A DNA stretch of 64,000 nt from Sciurus carolinensis (lineage: Eukaryota; Chordata; Mammalia; Rodentia; Sciuridae): assembly GCF_902686445.1 (NCBI RefSeq), contig NC_062218.1:132479241-132543240 (forward strand), in the 5' to 3' direction. The stretch's first letter is position 1, and every line of letters starts with the position of its first letter. The position numbers and the translations under genes were made by a program. The notes beneath the pieces are model-generated. The model ran no database searches, had not been told where the DNA came from, and saw only the letters and a program-made list of their open reading frames with translations. Shown here piece by piece: positions 1 to 11,241 of this stretch.

Positions 1-170
1 GAGTTGTGGGAGGGGTGGGGGAGGTAGGAGAAAATAACAGAATAAATCAAACAGCATTGCCTTAATAAATATATGATTACACAAATGGTATGCCTCTACT
101 TCATGTACAACCAGAGGAACAAGTTGTACCCCATTAGTTTTCAATAATAATAATAATAAAAGAAACAAAT
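1..170 (+). mobile_element. L1 3' end fragment
   Basis: G-rich start followed by an AT-rich stretch and a short AAT-repeat tail resembles the 3' UTR and tail of a rodent L1. The left part lies outside the window. Confidence 0.5.
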
Positions 171-2107
171 GAGGATAAAATTACAACATTTCAAAATCAC
201 TCGGACAATTTGAGGGCAGTTCTAAAAGGAAAGTTTATAGATTTTGCTCCTATCAAAAAAAAAAAAAAACATAGAAAGATGTCAAATATATAGTCTATCA
301 TTATACTTTCAGGCCCTAGAACAAACTATTACCAAAATCAGTAGGAGACAGAAAATAATATCCATGTCAATATCAATGAAAATGAAAGTGAAAAATGCAT
401 TGGATCAGTGCAACGAAGTGTTGGTGCTTGTAAAGATAAATAGGATTGATAAACTCTTAATCAAATTAACCAAAAGAAAAAGAGAAGACCCAAATATACA
501 AAACTAGAGATGAAAAAGGAGATCACCACAAACACTTCTGAAATATAAAGTAAGAGTAGAAGTTATTTTGAAAATTTACACTCCAATAGGCCAAAAAATC
601 TTGTGTGACCTGTCCAAATTGAACCAGGAGGATATAGAAACATAAACATACCAATATCAAGCAATGAAACTGAAGCAGCTAAAAACCTTCCAACAAACAA
701 AAGCCCAAGAACACATGGATTTTCAGCTGAGTTCTATCAGAACTTTAAATAATTAATTACAATTCTCCTTGAATTTTTCCATGAAACAGAAAAGGAGAGA
801 ACACTGCCAAATTCATTTCAGGAAACCAGTATTACCCTTTAACAAAACCAGCTAAAGACAGATTGGGGAAAGAAAATTTCAGATCAACATCCCTGATGAA
901 CATCGATGCAAAAATCCCTAATAAAATATTTTGAAATCACAATCAGAAACACATTAAGAGATAGTGCACTGTCATCAACTGAGTTTTATTCCAGGGATGC
1001 AGGGTTGGTTCGACACAGGTAAATAAATAAATGTAATTCACCACACAAGTAGAATTAAGAACAAGAGTCATGTAATCATCTCAATAGATGCAGAAATAGC
1101 ATTTGACAAAATTCAGCACCAATAAAGTTTAAAAGACTGGAGAAACTAGGGATAGAAGGAACTAACTCCAACATTATAAAGGGCAACAACATACTGAATG
1201 GAGATAAACTGAAAACATTTTCTCAGAAATAAGGAATAAGATAAGGATGTTGACTCACCGTTCCTATCAACATAGTTCTTGAAACTCTAGCCAGAGCAAT
1301 CAGGTAACAGAAGGAAATTAAAGGAATACAAATAGGAAAAGAAAAAGCTAAATTATCTCTTTTTGCTGATTCCATATCTAAAAGATCCAAAGATTCCACA
1401 TGACAAATTAATTTAGTAAAGTAACAGGATACAATATAAACATATAGAAATAAAACACTTTCTGTACTACATAATGAATCAGCTGAAAAAGATTAGGAAA
1501 ACTATCCCATTCACAATAACCTAAAAAGAATTTGGGAATTAATGTAATGAAGGAGATGAAAGACCTGTATAAAGAAAACCATAAATATTAAAGAAGGAAA
1601 TTGAAGATATCTTTAGAAAATAAAAAGTGTTCCCATGTTCTTGGATAGACATAATTAATATTATCAAAACGGTCATATTATAAAAGCAATACACAGAATC
1701 AATGCAATCCCCATCAAAATTCTAATGACATTCTTCAACAGAATTAGGCAAAACAGTCCAAAAATTTATTTGGAAGAATAAGATCTAAAATATTCAAAGT
1801 AATCCTAAGCAAGAAGAATGATGCTGGAGGCATCACAACACCAGATCTCAAATTCTATTACAGGGCTCCAGTAACAAAACCAACATGATATTTGCACCTA
1901 ACCAGACATGAAAAACAACAGAATTAAATATAAGACACAGAAGCAAGTCCACATAAAGACAAACATTTGATCCTTGACAAAGTTGCTGAAAATACACATT
2001 GTAGAAAAGGTAGCCTTTTAAACAAATGGTGCAGGGAAAACTGAATATATTCATATGTAGAAGAATGAAACTTGATCCCTATGTCTCACAACTATGGTTT
2101 ATATATA
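171..2107 (+). mobile_element. Decayed L1 ORF2 region
   Basis: In all forward frames there are scattered pieces of L1 ORF2 (linker, reverse-transcriptase and post-RT region), with many stops and frameshifts. Recognisable points are the stretch near 880-1130 matching the RT core and the stretch near 1500-1850 matching the post-RT part. It continues after an LTR insertion at 2511-2665. Not coding. Confidence 0.75.
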
Positions 2108-2510
2108 AGGTGTCCTTCAAAAGCTTATGAGTGAGAAAATAGTACAACATTCAGAGGTGAAATGATTGGATTTTGAGAGCCTTAACCTAATCAGCATGCT
2201 AGTTCACTGACGGGGATTAACCAGGTGGTATCTTCAGGCAGGTAGAATGTAACTGCAGAAGGTTGGTCACTGGGAGCAAGACTTGGGGTATATATTTTGT
2301 CCCTGCTGAGGAATGCTTTATTTCTGCTTCCTGGTGCCATGTTGTTTCCTCTGCCAGGTCCTTCTGCCATGATGTTGGGCCTAAGCTCAGGCCCAGAGCA
2401 AGGGTATGGCCATCTATGGACTGAGACCTTAGAAACTGAGTGCCCCAGAATATATATTTCCTCCTCTAGTTGTTCTTGTCATGTCTTTTGATCACAGCAG
2501 TGATGTTGCT
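2108..2510 (+). mobile_element. ERVL-MaLR-type LTR inserted in the L1
   Basis: The sequence has the familiar order of a MaLR-type LTR: a segment about reversion of a basic ttaacctaatcag block, a central TATA-like TATATTTTGT, a CCATGATGTT block and an end like ttggtcacagcagtg. Reverse-orientation relatives lie at 24393-24815 and 52652-53030. The family name is from memory of the consensus and was not searched. Confidence 0.5.
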
Positions 2511-2665
2511 GACTGAATATACTTACCCTGTATAATAGTCACTACAAAGTGGATCGAAGACATAGGAATCAGACCAGAAACTCTGCAACTGCTAAAAGAA
2601 AAGGAAGGCTCTATACTCCAACATATTGGCATAGGCACTGACTTTGTTAAAACTTATAAAGCACA
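2511..2665 (+). mobile_element. L1 ORF2 remnant, continuation after LTR
   Basis: Resumes the L1 ORF2 C-terminal half interrupted at 2108 (region encoding a degraded form of the conserved stretch after the RT). It ends where the tandem array begins. Confidence 0.6.
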
Positions 2666-3165
2666 AGAAATAAAATGCTCATTACTGCCGAGTATGTACA
2701 ATTTGAAAATGGCCTACAGAAGCAGCAGCAAAATGCTAGTGACATGGAGGTTCCAGAGGCAAGATCAAACTTGATTCTCAAAGAAGTCATTGGGAATTGT
2801 CCCTTGTTGCAGTACCAGCTTCAAATTTTTCATCTCAGCCCATCAGCGCTAGTGCTCATTTCCACCATACATTTGCAATTTATAAACAGCTTGTAGCAGC
2901 AGCAGTGAAAGGGTAGTTTCAGAGGAAGTTTTAATCAGTTCGCAAAGGCACATTATTCAATGGTGTTCCATTGTAGCACCAGGTTCACATTCTTCATAAG
3001 TGTCCATTTAGTGTCAGTGCTTATTATGGCTGAATATATGTGATAGGAAAACAGGTTTGTTAGAGTATCAGTGAAATGCAATTGGCAGGGAGGTTTCAGA
3101 CAGCAGTTCGCATTTAATTTACAGAAATGGCATTAAGAATTGTCTCATGGTACTTATGTCTAGCA

Positions 3166-3290
3166 CTAATATCCCATTGTCTAAATGCACAATAATTTAT
3201 GTATCCATTCACCTATTGAAAGACATCTTGATTACTCCCAAGTTTTGGCAATTATGAACAAAGCTGCTATAAAAAAACAAAGCAACAATA
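3166..3290 (-). mobile_element. L1 3' end fragment within the tandem array
   Basis: Reads as the antisense of the common L1 3' terminal ORF2 segment (blocks like TATCCATTCACC and GGCAATTATGAA). Confidence 0.55.
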
Positions 3291-3484
3291 ACAACAAAGA
3301 ATTGTCCCATGGTACAGCACCAGTTTTATACTGTTTATAATGGTCTGTCAGTAACATTTCTTAATATGGCCAAATATGTGTCATTTGAAAATAGCTTACA
3401 GGAGGAGTAGTGAAACAGAAGTGGCAGGGTCATTCTAGTGGCAGGTTCGTACTTAATGTGCAGAAAGGCCATAAGGAAGATAAG

Positions 3485-3965
3485 ACATGAAACCAAACTA
3501 GGTGCCCTTCAACAGACAAACGGATAACAGAAATGTGGTATATATACACAATGGAGTATTACTCAGTCGTAAAGAAGAATGAAATTATGGCATTTGCCAG
3601 TAAATGGATGGAACTGGAGACTAATATACTAAGTGAAATCCACCAATCCCCCCGAACCAAAGGCTGAATATTCTCTATGATAGGCAGATGATAACTCACA
3701 AATAGGTGGTGTGGGGGAAGGGAGGGATGGAAGTTCACTGAATTACACAGGGGGGAATGGGGAGAAGGGGTGATGGGAATGGGAAAGACTGTAGATTGAA
3801 TTGAACATAATTTTCCTATGTTCATATATGAATACATGACCAGTGTAACTCCACATAATGTACAATCAGAAGAATGAGAAGTTATACTCCATGTAAGTAT
3901 GATATGTCAAATACGTTTTACTGTCATGTATAACTAAAAAGTACAAATAAAAAAAGTACTATAAA
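3485..3965 (+). mobile_element. 5'-truncated L1 3' end
   Basis: Contains the conserved L1 end of ORF2 (acaatggagtattactcag, followed by the codons of the final ORF2 residues), a G-rich 3' UTR tract near 3700-3770 and an A-rich tail near 3948-3972. It splits one unit of the tandem array. Confidence 0.75.
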
Positions 3966-4466
3966 AAAAAAGAAAGGGCATTGGAAATTGTACACTTGGA
4001 CAGCACCAGGTTCACAGTCTTCATATCATCCCATTAAGGCCAGTGCTCATTACGGCTGAATATGAGCACTTTGAAAATGACTTAGAGGAGCAGCAGTAAA
4101 TTGCAAGATGCCGAGACTCATGTCATTCACAGAAAGGGCACTGGAAAATGTTTAACACCAGTTTCACATTCTTCATATTTGAGGCATTTTCCTATAGCAG
4201 TATAAATGGTCTAAAACTGTTCTGGTATTTTTTTGTAGATTATTTGGGATTTTCTATATATGGGATCATGATATCCATGTATGTATCATGCTTTATTCTT
4301 TCCTATTTGAATACCACTTATGGGATCATTATATTCATCTATGTATCATGCTTTATTTTTCCTATTTGAATATCATTTATTTATTTATTATTTTTGCTTA
4401 ACTGCTCTGGTTAGAACTCCATTTTATGCTGAGGCAGTTTCTTTCTATCATAGTTCACAGAGTGTT

Positions 4467-4691
4467 GTTTTTTTTTTTTTGGGGGGGGTACTGGGGATGG
4501 AACCCAGGGGCACTCAACCACTGAGCCACATCCCCAACCCTTTTTATATTTTACTTAGAGATAGGGTCTCCGCTAAGTTGCTTAGGGCCTTGCTAAGTTG
4601 CTCAGGCTGGCTTTGCGGTGCTGAGGATTGAACCCAGGGTGTTGTGCATTTGAGGCAAGCGCTCTACCAACTGAGCTATATGCCCAGCCCC
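4467..4691 (-). mobile_element. Chimeric ID / 7SL-like / ID SINE with TSD
   Basis: Flanked by an 11-bp target-site duplication, CACAGAGTGTT, at 4456-4466 and 4692-4702. Read on the minus strand it is a complete ID element (A and B boxes visible), then a truncated 7SL-like segment, then a second ID half and the A-tail. The usual ID-7SL dimer starts with the 7SL half, so this copy has an extra ID in place of the 7SL 5' part. Confidence 0.75.
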
Positions 4692-4997
4692 CACAGAGTG
4701 TTTTTTTTTTATCATCAAAGTGTATTGCATTTTTGTCACATGCTTTTTCTGAATCAATTGAGAAAATCATGAAAGTTGTGCTCTCTTTGTTGTATTAAGA
4801 CTCAGGGCATTATTTTATTAACTATTTTATTTCTGCAAAGTCAGTGATATGGTCCCTATTTTTATTTCTAATTTCAGTTATTTGTATATTCTTTCTCTTT
4901 TTTGATTCATTAACCTGGGTAACATTTTATTCCCTTGGTTAATCTTTTGAAGAACCAACTTTTAGTTTACTTAACTTTTCTTTGTTTCTTTCTTTCT

Positions 4998-5070
4998 GTG
5001 CTGGGATTGAATTCAGAGCCTCAAGCAGGTAGGCAAGCACTCTACCACAAAGCTACACCCTTGCCCTCTT
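4998..5070 (-). mobile_element. ID SINE
   Basis: Antisense ID element: GGGATTGAATTCAGAGCC (B-box side) to AGCTACACCCTTGCCC (A-box side). Confidence 0.65.
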
Positions 5071-5326
5071 TCACTCTTTCTAGTTATCTAGTTATTTAAA
5101 GTTTTTACATATAAAGTTTTGTTATTGTTTTAACATCTTTTCCTTTTTTTATGGTAGACTTTTATAACTATAAATTTCCCTCTGAGCATGTCTTTTCCTA
5201 TTCTCCTGGGTTGGTATATTTTGTTTTCATTTTCATTTGTCTCAAGTTATTTTCTTTGTGATTTCTTTCTTGAGCCATTTGTTCTTCATAAGCATGTTGT
5301 TTAAATTCCATATAAAAATTTAAAGT

Positions 5327-5457
5327 TGGGGCTGTGGCTCAGTGGTAGAGCTCTTGCCTTGCACATGTAAAGCATTGGTTTGATCCTCAGCACCACGTAA
5401 AATATATATAAATAAAGATATTATATCCACCTACAACTAATAAATATTTTAAAAAAT
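5327..5457 (+). mobile_element. ID SINE with AT-rich tail
   Basis: Sense ID element: GGGGCTGTGGCTCAGTGGTA (A box) and GGTTTGATCCTCAGCACC (B box), followed by an A/T-rich tail to about 5457. Confidence 0.75.
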
Positions 5458-6214
5458 TTAAACTTTTTCTTCTATGATTCATAATTAGGTTTTAGGAACC
5501 TAAATCTTTTAAACTGTATTACTTAAATCTTTCAAAATGTGTCGAGATTTATTTTGTGGACTAATTAATACGTGATTTAATGTTCATGCGCTCTTCAGAA
5601 GAATGGGTGCTCTGCTCTTGGTAGGTAGAGTGCTTTATATATGTTTATTAGCTGTAGTTTGATCATAGTGTTCATCAAATTCTCTATTTCTTATTGATCT
5701 TTTGTCCAGATGTTCTGTCTGCTATTGGAAGTGATGTATTAGGATAACAATTATTAATAAATAAAAGTCTTTCTCCCTTCAGTTCTGTTAAAGTTTGCTT
5801 TATATCTTGGCAAGCTTTGTTTGGTGCCTGTCTGTATATAATGGTTATATCTTCATGATGAATTACCACTTGTAACAATATACTGTGTCCTTCTTTTTCA
5901 TGTAATTTCCACTAAAGTCTATTTTCCCCCTGATACTAGCATTGCCATCTTGGTTCTGTTTTGATTGTATATGCAAGATGTAACTTTCCCCATTCTTCCA
6001 TTTTCAAATTATTTCAAATTAGTTCTTCTCTAGATCTCACAGCCTATGTAGGTTAAATGAAAGAAAGTTATTGGTTTGCAAGAGAAGTAGCATATGGGAA
6101 ACAACCCTTTGGCGGGAGTGTACATGTATAGAAAATACAAGTGTCGTTTGAGATTTCATGGGTTTGGTGTATTTTTAAGATGTTTTAGCTGTTCATATTC
6201 GTCTGAATTTTGTT

Positions 6215-6405
6215 TTGTGTTGTTTGGTACAGAGGATGTACTCAGGAACACTTAACCACTGAGCCACACCCCCAGCCCTTTTCAATATTTTATTTAGAGA
6301 TCAGGTCTCAGTAAGTTGCTGAGGCTGGCTTTGAACTTGCAATCCTCCTGCCTCAGCCTCCTGAGCCACTGTGATTACAGGCATATGCCATCACACCAAA
6401 TTATT
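6215..6405 (-). mobile_element. ID plus 7SL-like dimeric SINE
   Basis: Antisense dimer typical of squirrels: an ID half (6230-6280), an AT linker, then a B1/Alu-like half ending in GGCTGGCTTTGAACTTGC and GATTACAGGC. Confidence 0.75.
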
Positions 6406-7234
6406 TGTTGAAAAAATAAATTGTAGTCCACAATGGATCATATGGGACATGTAATGCCAAGAATTGTTATTTTGCAGTGTTCCCTTAGGCAAAATTGAAA
6501 TTGTTTGAACTAAAGTCTTGTATAGGGAACTGAGACTGGTTGTGGAGGAGGGAAAAACAACAAAAGGGGATTATTCAAAGTACCAAAAACCTCCTCCCAG
6601 AATCTCAAATGCAACAGCACCCCCAGGCCAGGGACAATTCTGGTGGGGCAGAAGGTGATTGAATTATTCAGATAAAGTTTCATGGCAGTTTATTTTTACC
6701 TTTATCAAAACTTTTAGGAATTTTTGACCTCCGTCCTTTTCATGTCACAATGGGATAGCTTTTCTAAATGATGACATTGAAAGAATAGTTTTTTCTTCTT
6801 TTTATCTTTTACTTAGGTGGAAATTTAAGATGTTGCAGTTTCCCATCAGCATGGTAGTATTGAGATAGCTATTTGTGTCTTTTTATGTGCTGATGTTTAG
6901 GAATACTCTTCAGATGTGAAATTTTCTGTTTCTGCTTTTTGGCTCATAATTTGGATATTTTATCTGGTGTGCATAAGTACAACAGTGACAAGTACATGAA
7001 GTAATAAAGAAGACTTTTATCTTAAATCCAAGGAACTTGGCTAATTCTGGGGATAGCCATATGAAAACTTTAAAACAGAAGTATGGGTAGCTGACTTGAA
7101 TTAACTCTATGTCAAATAGTCATAGGTTAAGTATCTTCAAACACTTGGGTATATTTCATAGGATACAAAATTTAAAAAAACAAACTGGAAAACATAAAGA
7201 TTATGGAGAAAAAAAACACTTTTGTGGGCCGTCC
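6406..7234. other. No gene recognised
   Basis: AT-rich single-copy-looking sequence with no open frame of note and no repeat that I can name. It separates the dimeric SINE from the 7SL-like half ahead of the GPBP1 retrocopy. Confidence 0.4.
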
Positions 7235-7325
7235 TGCTGGAATTTGGCCTCTATGAGTTGTTGAGACTGGCCTTGAACTTGTGACTCTCCTGTCTCAGTC
7301 TCCCAGTCACTGGCTTTACAGGGAC
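7235..7325 (-). mobile_element. 7SL-like SINE half
   Basis: Antisense B1/Alu-like half (GACTGGCCTTGAACTTGTGA and CACTGGCTTTACAGG) without a clear ID partner. It lies immediately upstream of the GPBP1 retrocopy. Confidence 0.5.
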
Positions 7326-7378
7326 TTGCCATGAGGTGTTGAAGCCTTGTTTCACTGAGTTGGAGAGACTGGACCTAA

Positions 7379-8821
7379 ATGGCACAGCATGATTTTGCTA
7401 CACCATCATCAACAAAGTCGTCATTGACTTTTGAGAAACATTCTGAAAATTTTGAATGGAAAAATGGTTATGATGTGAATCATCAAAGACACAACTCTTT
7501 GGATGCCTTTGATTCTGGTATTAGACATTCTAATGGAGATAATTTCAGAAGGAAAGAAAAAATGGATGGTGTACGCATGGCAGAAATGGCACTGAAAACA
7601 TAAATCATCGAGCAGGATGCAATGGTGGAAATCCCCGTTCTCATAGCAGTATTATCCATTCTGGATAAAACCAAGGACTACATGAAAACAACAATACCTG
7701 AAAATGAAACTGGAAGGAAAGAAGATAAAAGAGAAGGCAAACAATTTGATGCTGAGGATTTCCATCTTTAAATCCTAAATACGAGAGAGAACCAAATCAG
7801 AAAATATCTTTATCTGCAAGTGTATGGGGTCTATATGCCCAGACACAATCAAAATAATCTCCCAAGCTCCTTTCTTAGAGTATCCTCCGAATTCTAAATC
7901 TAGAGCTCCAAGGATGCTGCTCATTAAGAAAAGTTATACAAAAGACTTACAGCTATCTGGATTCCCTGTGGTAGGAAATCTTCAGTTACAGTCCGTTAAG
8001 ATTGGAACTGGTCCTAGTGTTTATAAAGACTTAGTCCCTAAACCTGCTGCTCCACCTACAAAACCTACACAATGGAAAAGCCAAACTAAAGAAAATAAGG
8101 TTGGGACTTCTTTCCCTCATGAATCTACATATCGTTTTGGTAGCTTTAATGCTTTTAAATAAACTGCCAAGAATTTTAGTCCATCAACAAATTCAGTGAG
8201 AGTGTAATCGTTCAAATTCCTCTTCACTTGTTGATGAACTTAATCAGTAGCCTCATCTAACCAAACTGACACGAACGCACACTGATAGGAAGAATGAATT
8301 TTTGAAAGCATTGAAAAGGGACAGAGTAGAAGAACATGAAGATGAAAGCCATGCTGGTTTGGAGAAGGATGAAGTCCCATTTAATTTGCATAACAGCAAT
8401 AGTACTCACCAAGAAAGGGATATAAACAGAAACTTTGATGAAAATGAAATTCCACCAGAGAATGGCAATGCCTCAGTGATTTCCCAATAGATCACTCGGT
8501 CTTCAACCTTTCCACAAACTTGATGTTCTTTCTAGTTCACTTGAGGCAGAACACAGATTGTTAAAGGAGATGGGCTGGCAGAAGACAGTGAAAATGATGA
8601 AATGTGTGCCCCCTTAACTGAGGATGAAATGAGAGAATTCCAAGTTATTAGTGAACAGTTGCAGAAGAATGGTCTGAGAAAAAATGGTATTTTGAAAAAT
8701 GGCCTGATCTGTGACTTCAAGTTTGGACCCTGGAAAAACAGCACTTTCAAACCCACCATTGAGAATGATGACACAGAGACAAGTAGCAGTGAGTGACACA
8801 TCAGATAAGGATGATGTGTGA
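7379..8821 (+). pseudogene. GPBP1: GPBP1 (vasculin) processed pseudogene
   Basis: GPBP1 is a GC-rich-promoter-binding transcription factor. The copy starts at an ATG encoding MAQHDFA and keeps long recognisable stretches: FEKHSENFEW, PDNETGRKEDKRE-like, KSRAPRM, QLSGFPVVGNL, PKPAAPPTKPTQWKSQTKEN, FLKALKRDRVEE, NSTHQERDINRNFDENEIP, and the C-terminal block EDEMREFQVISEQLQKNGLR through ETSSS. All exons are joined without introns, so it is a retrocopy. It is dead: a deletion removes several residues after MAQHDFA, and frameshifts or stops follow near 7600, 7770, 7850, 8161, 8490 and 8796. The alternative exon that encodes a segment just before the EYPPN motif (about 7825-7875) is present in degraded form, so the parent transcript included it. 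The related GPBP1L1 fits less well. Confidence 0.9.
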
Positions 8822-9742
8822 AGGATTTCCTAACAACTTTGGAATTTTTAGTGTGATGCGTGTCTCATGTAGTTTGGGGTGAATTGTAAAAATGAAGAAC
8901 TATAATTTATGTAGTGAAAGATGATTAGATGATGATTTTTTGGGGGGGACTTCAATATGAAGAAAGCCCAGAATGTTGTGTTGGGCTAAGTTGAATATTC
9001 TTTCTTTGTAAATGAATGTGGTAGAAATGAGGACTTTGGTTGGTCCAACATTGACTTCCTTCATCACTGCAGCATTTCTCTGACTAGCAATGTGACGATG
9101 TAACAAATGAGATTTTCTCATTTAATAATAAAAAAATTGTGTAATGTTTTGCAAAAAAAAAGCCTTGCATAGACTAATTATAAACCTCTACATCCTGCCC
9201 AGCTAAGGTGTGATGTTTCAATATTATAGAAATAAAGTTGACAAACATTGAACTACGATTTACGTTTTTTCCATAGATGGGATATAGAATACAGCTATAG
9301 TTACACGTATGTGATAAGTCATTTCTCTCTTTCTGCTTTTATGTTTCAGTAGCAGAAAGAAAAAAAAATGAAGCAGTCTTTCAAGCTGCTGTGACCACAA
9401 GACAGTAGATTAGGCTAAAACTGCACCATTAAACCAACGCCCAGGTTTTTGAAAAATCCAACTAATCTTCACATTAGGTTGATGTTGCCCAGTTGCTACA
9501 GAATTTGACAAGCTTCAGAAAAGTTTATATTTACTTTAGGTCATTATGTGACTAATATATATGAATGCATAACTTTTTGTAACATTCTTTAATTGGAAAT
9601 TTGAGGTTGTTCCAAATACCAATGCCCATGCCAGTTTAAGGGTATATGGTAGAAGATACTTTATTTTTTTTTCATGTTGTTATTTTCATTTGTAATATAT
9701 TTTTTAAGAATCCTTGGGATTAAAGTTTTGCTTACAAAAAAA
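8822..9742 (+). other. Probable 3' UTR of the GPBP1 retrocopy
   Basis: AT-rich non-coding sequence directly after the retrocopy stop. It contains an AATAAA at 9229-9234 and an ATTAAA at 9719-9724 followed 12 bases later by seven A residues (9736-9742). That spacing is what the 3' end of a processed mRNA would leave. No TSD was identified. Confidence 0.5.
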
Positions 9743-9949
9743 TAGAAACCCAATTTAATTATAATGTGTTTCAATGTAGGTATCTTTTTGTGCTGTTTCT
9801 TGGAGTTTCATGAATTTCTTGAATGTATTGATTCATGTTTTTTTAATCACATTTGAACAGTTTTGGGCCATTTTTCTTCACATTTTCTTACTGCCTCTTT
9901 TTCTTTTCTTTGTAGATTTCCAGTTGCTTGATGGTGACATGTAGTTGTT

Positions 9950-10531
9950 TTAGGATCTTCATTTTCTTTATTTTCTTTTTGTTCCTTGGAGTTGATGATC
10001 TGAACATGTATACAATGTATAATGATCAGATCACTGTAATTTTTAATGTATCTATCACCTCAGACATTTATCATTTCTTTATGCTGGAACATTCAAAATC
10101 CTTTCTACTAGCTATTTGAAATATACAATTAATTGCTGCCAATCACTGTTACCCTACTGTGCTTATAAGAACACTAGAAGTTATTCCTCCTGTCCAGCTG
10201 CTCCAGTATATCCACAAAAAACACTCTCTCCATTCTCCTCTCAACTCTACCCTTTCCAGCCTCAGGTAGCCACTATTCTACTCACTATTTCTATGAGATC
10301 AACTTTTTAATGTTCACATGTAATTGAGAACATGCAGACTTTCTGTGCCTGACTTATTTCACTTTACATGATGTCCTCCAGTTCCAACCATTTCCTGAAA
10401 ATGACAGGTTTTCATTCTTTATATGACTGAAGAACAATCCCCTGTGTGTATATACTACATTTTCTTTATCCATTCATTGGTTGATGGACATCTAGGTTGA
10501 TTCTACATCTTGGTTATAGTAAATAGTGATA
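9950..10531 (-). mobile_element. Old L1 3' end, antisense
   Basis: Matches the antisense of an L1M-type 3' UTR (blocks such as ATCACCTCAGACATTTATCA and CCATTCATTGGTTGATGGACA). It resumes at 16518-16580, so the ID SINE and then the retrovirus inserted into it. Confidence 0.65.
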
Positions 10532-10567
10532 CAATATTCCTCACTTTTTTTTTTTTTTTGTAGTGCT
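10532..10567. repeat. Left copy of 36-bp direct repeat flanking the retrovirus
   Basis: Starts CAATATTCCTCAC, continues with 15 T and ends GTAGTGCT. The same sequence with 14 T stands at 16413-16447, on the other side of the provirus. Confidence 0.9.
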
Positions 10568-11030
10568 TGTCGCGTCCCTCGCCCGCAAGAAAGCACGACA
10601 CAGGAAACTTCCTTCAGCAGTTTAGTCAGGACCTTATTATTAGATAACCATGGTTTCTCTTTTCTCCCTCTCTACTAAGAAGTCACGGTCATATTTATAT
10701 GAATTATAATCCAATCAGGTTACAGAATATGCGGGGAGAGCAAGATTACAATATAATACAATCAGAGCAACTAAAGGGCGTGTGCAAGCACGAGTCACTT
10801 TGTCCAATCAAAGCAGTTCCTTCTGGCCCTGGCTCAATGCCGGGGCCACTTTATCAGCTGCTGGCTTAGTGCCGGGGCCAGTTCTTTCGGCAGCGTCAGC
10901 CATATGTTGCAAACCAGGTTGCCCCGGCTTTGTGCCAGTCCTTGATGTTGCAGTCTATGTTGCCCCGGCTTAGTGCCAGGGTACAGTCTTTTCAGCCTTC
11001 AAGCCGGAGTGGGGTCCGCGGCCCCCGACA
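10568..11030 (-). repeat. 3' LTR of the young ERV
   Basis: TG...CA ends (plus strand TGTCGCGTCC to CCCCCGACA). In minus orientation a TATA-like CATATAAATATG lies near 10690. The U3 part (10828-10980) holds about four imperfect copies of a GGCTTAGTGCCGGGGCCA-like motif, which could be enhancer repeats. I saw no perfect AATAAA. Confidence 0.9.
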
Positions 11031-11047
11031 GCTCCCCCTTTCTTTTA
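11031..11047 (-). promoter_or_regulatory. Polypurine tract (plus-strand primer)
   Basis: Minus-strand sequence TAAAAGAAAGGGGGAGC abuts the TG that opens the 3' LTR. This is the expected place and composition for a retroviral PPT. Confidence 0.85.
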
Positions 11048-11049
11048 AT

Positions 11050-11241
11050 ATAATAGAAAGCATACTTTAGCAATAACCGATCTACTCCTGTCACTTGGCC
11101 CATGCTCATAGGTGCTTTTACGTATGACAGTTGGCATAACCAGATATGGGCTTGTTTATTAAAAAAGTGCTTCAGACCCTAGCGGAAACCAGCGCCATCT
11201 TGTCATGGCGGCGTGGCGGCTTGCCACAGCGCTCCCCCTTT
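11050..11241 (-). repeat. Second PPT plus U3-like remnant
   Basis: On the minus strand AAAGGGGGAGC (11231-11241) is followed by TGTGGCAAGCCGCC and then ACAAGATGGCGCTGG. This resembles the start of a different, IAP-like LTR U3. The real PPT and LTR follow about 190 bp later. It looks like the PPT/U3 junction of another element trapped by recombination. Confidence 0.55.

Larger units (their letters stand above)
2670..4190 (+). repeat. Diverged tandem array, unit about 170-200 bp
   Basis: About five related units follow one another. Anchors recur in order: a GCTCATTACGGCTGAATATG-like block (2676, 2853, 3017, 3354, 4044), a TTTGAAAATGGCTTACAGGAG-like block, GGCAGGTTCGCATTTAAT, then GGAATTGTCCCTTGGTACAGCACC and TTCACATTCTTCATA. 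Two L1 fragments (3166-3290 and 3485-3965) interrupt the array. I do not recognise the family. It could be an old satellite or an internally repeated transposon. Confidence 0.6.
4190..6060 (-). mobile_element. Old L1 ORF2, antisense, broken by SINEs
   Basis: Antisense pieces of L1 ORF2 occur at 4190-4455, 4700-4995, 5075-5325 and 5460-6060. The last pieces correspond to the endonuclease half. No open frame is longer than about 75 codons. Three SINE insertions interrupt it. Confidence 0.6.

Noticed and set aside
2670..4190. CRISPR-like array
   Set aside because: Units are long and diverged with no short identical repeats or spacers, and the window is a mammalian nuclear genome.
5327..5400. 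tRNA-Ala-like sequences with A and B boxes at this and many other places
   Set aside because: They are ID SINEs with A-tails and antisense copies, not functional tRNA genes; no intact cloverleaf was seen.
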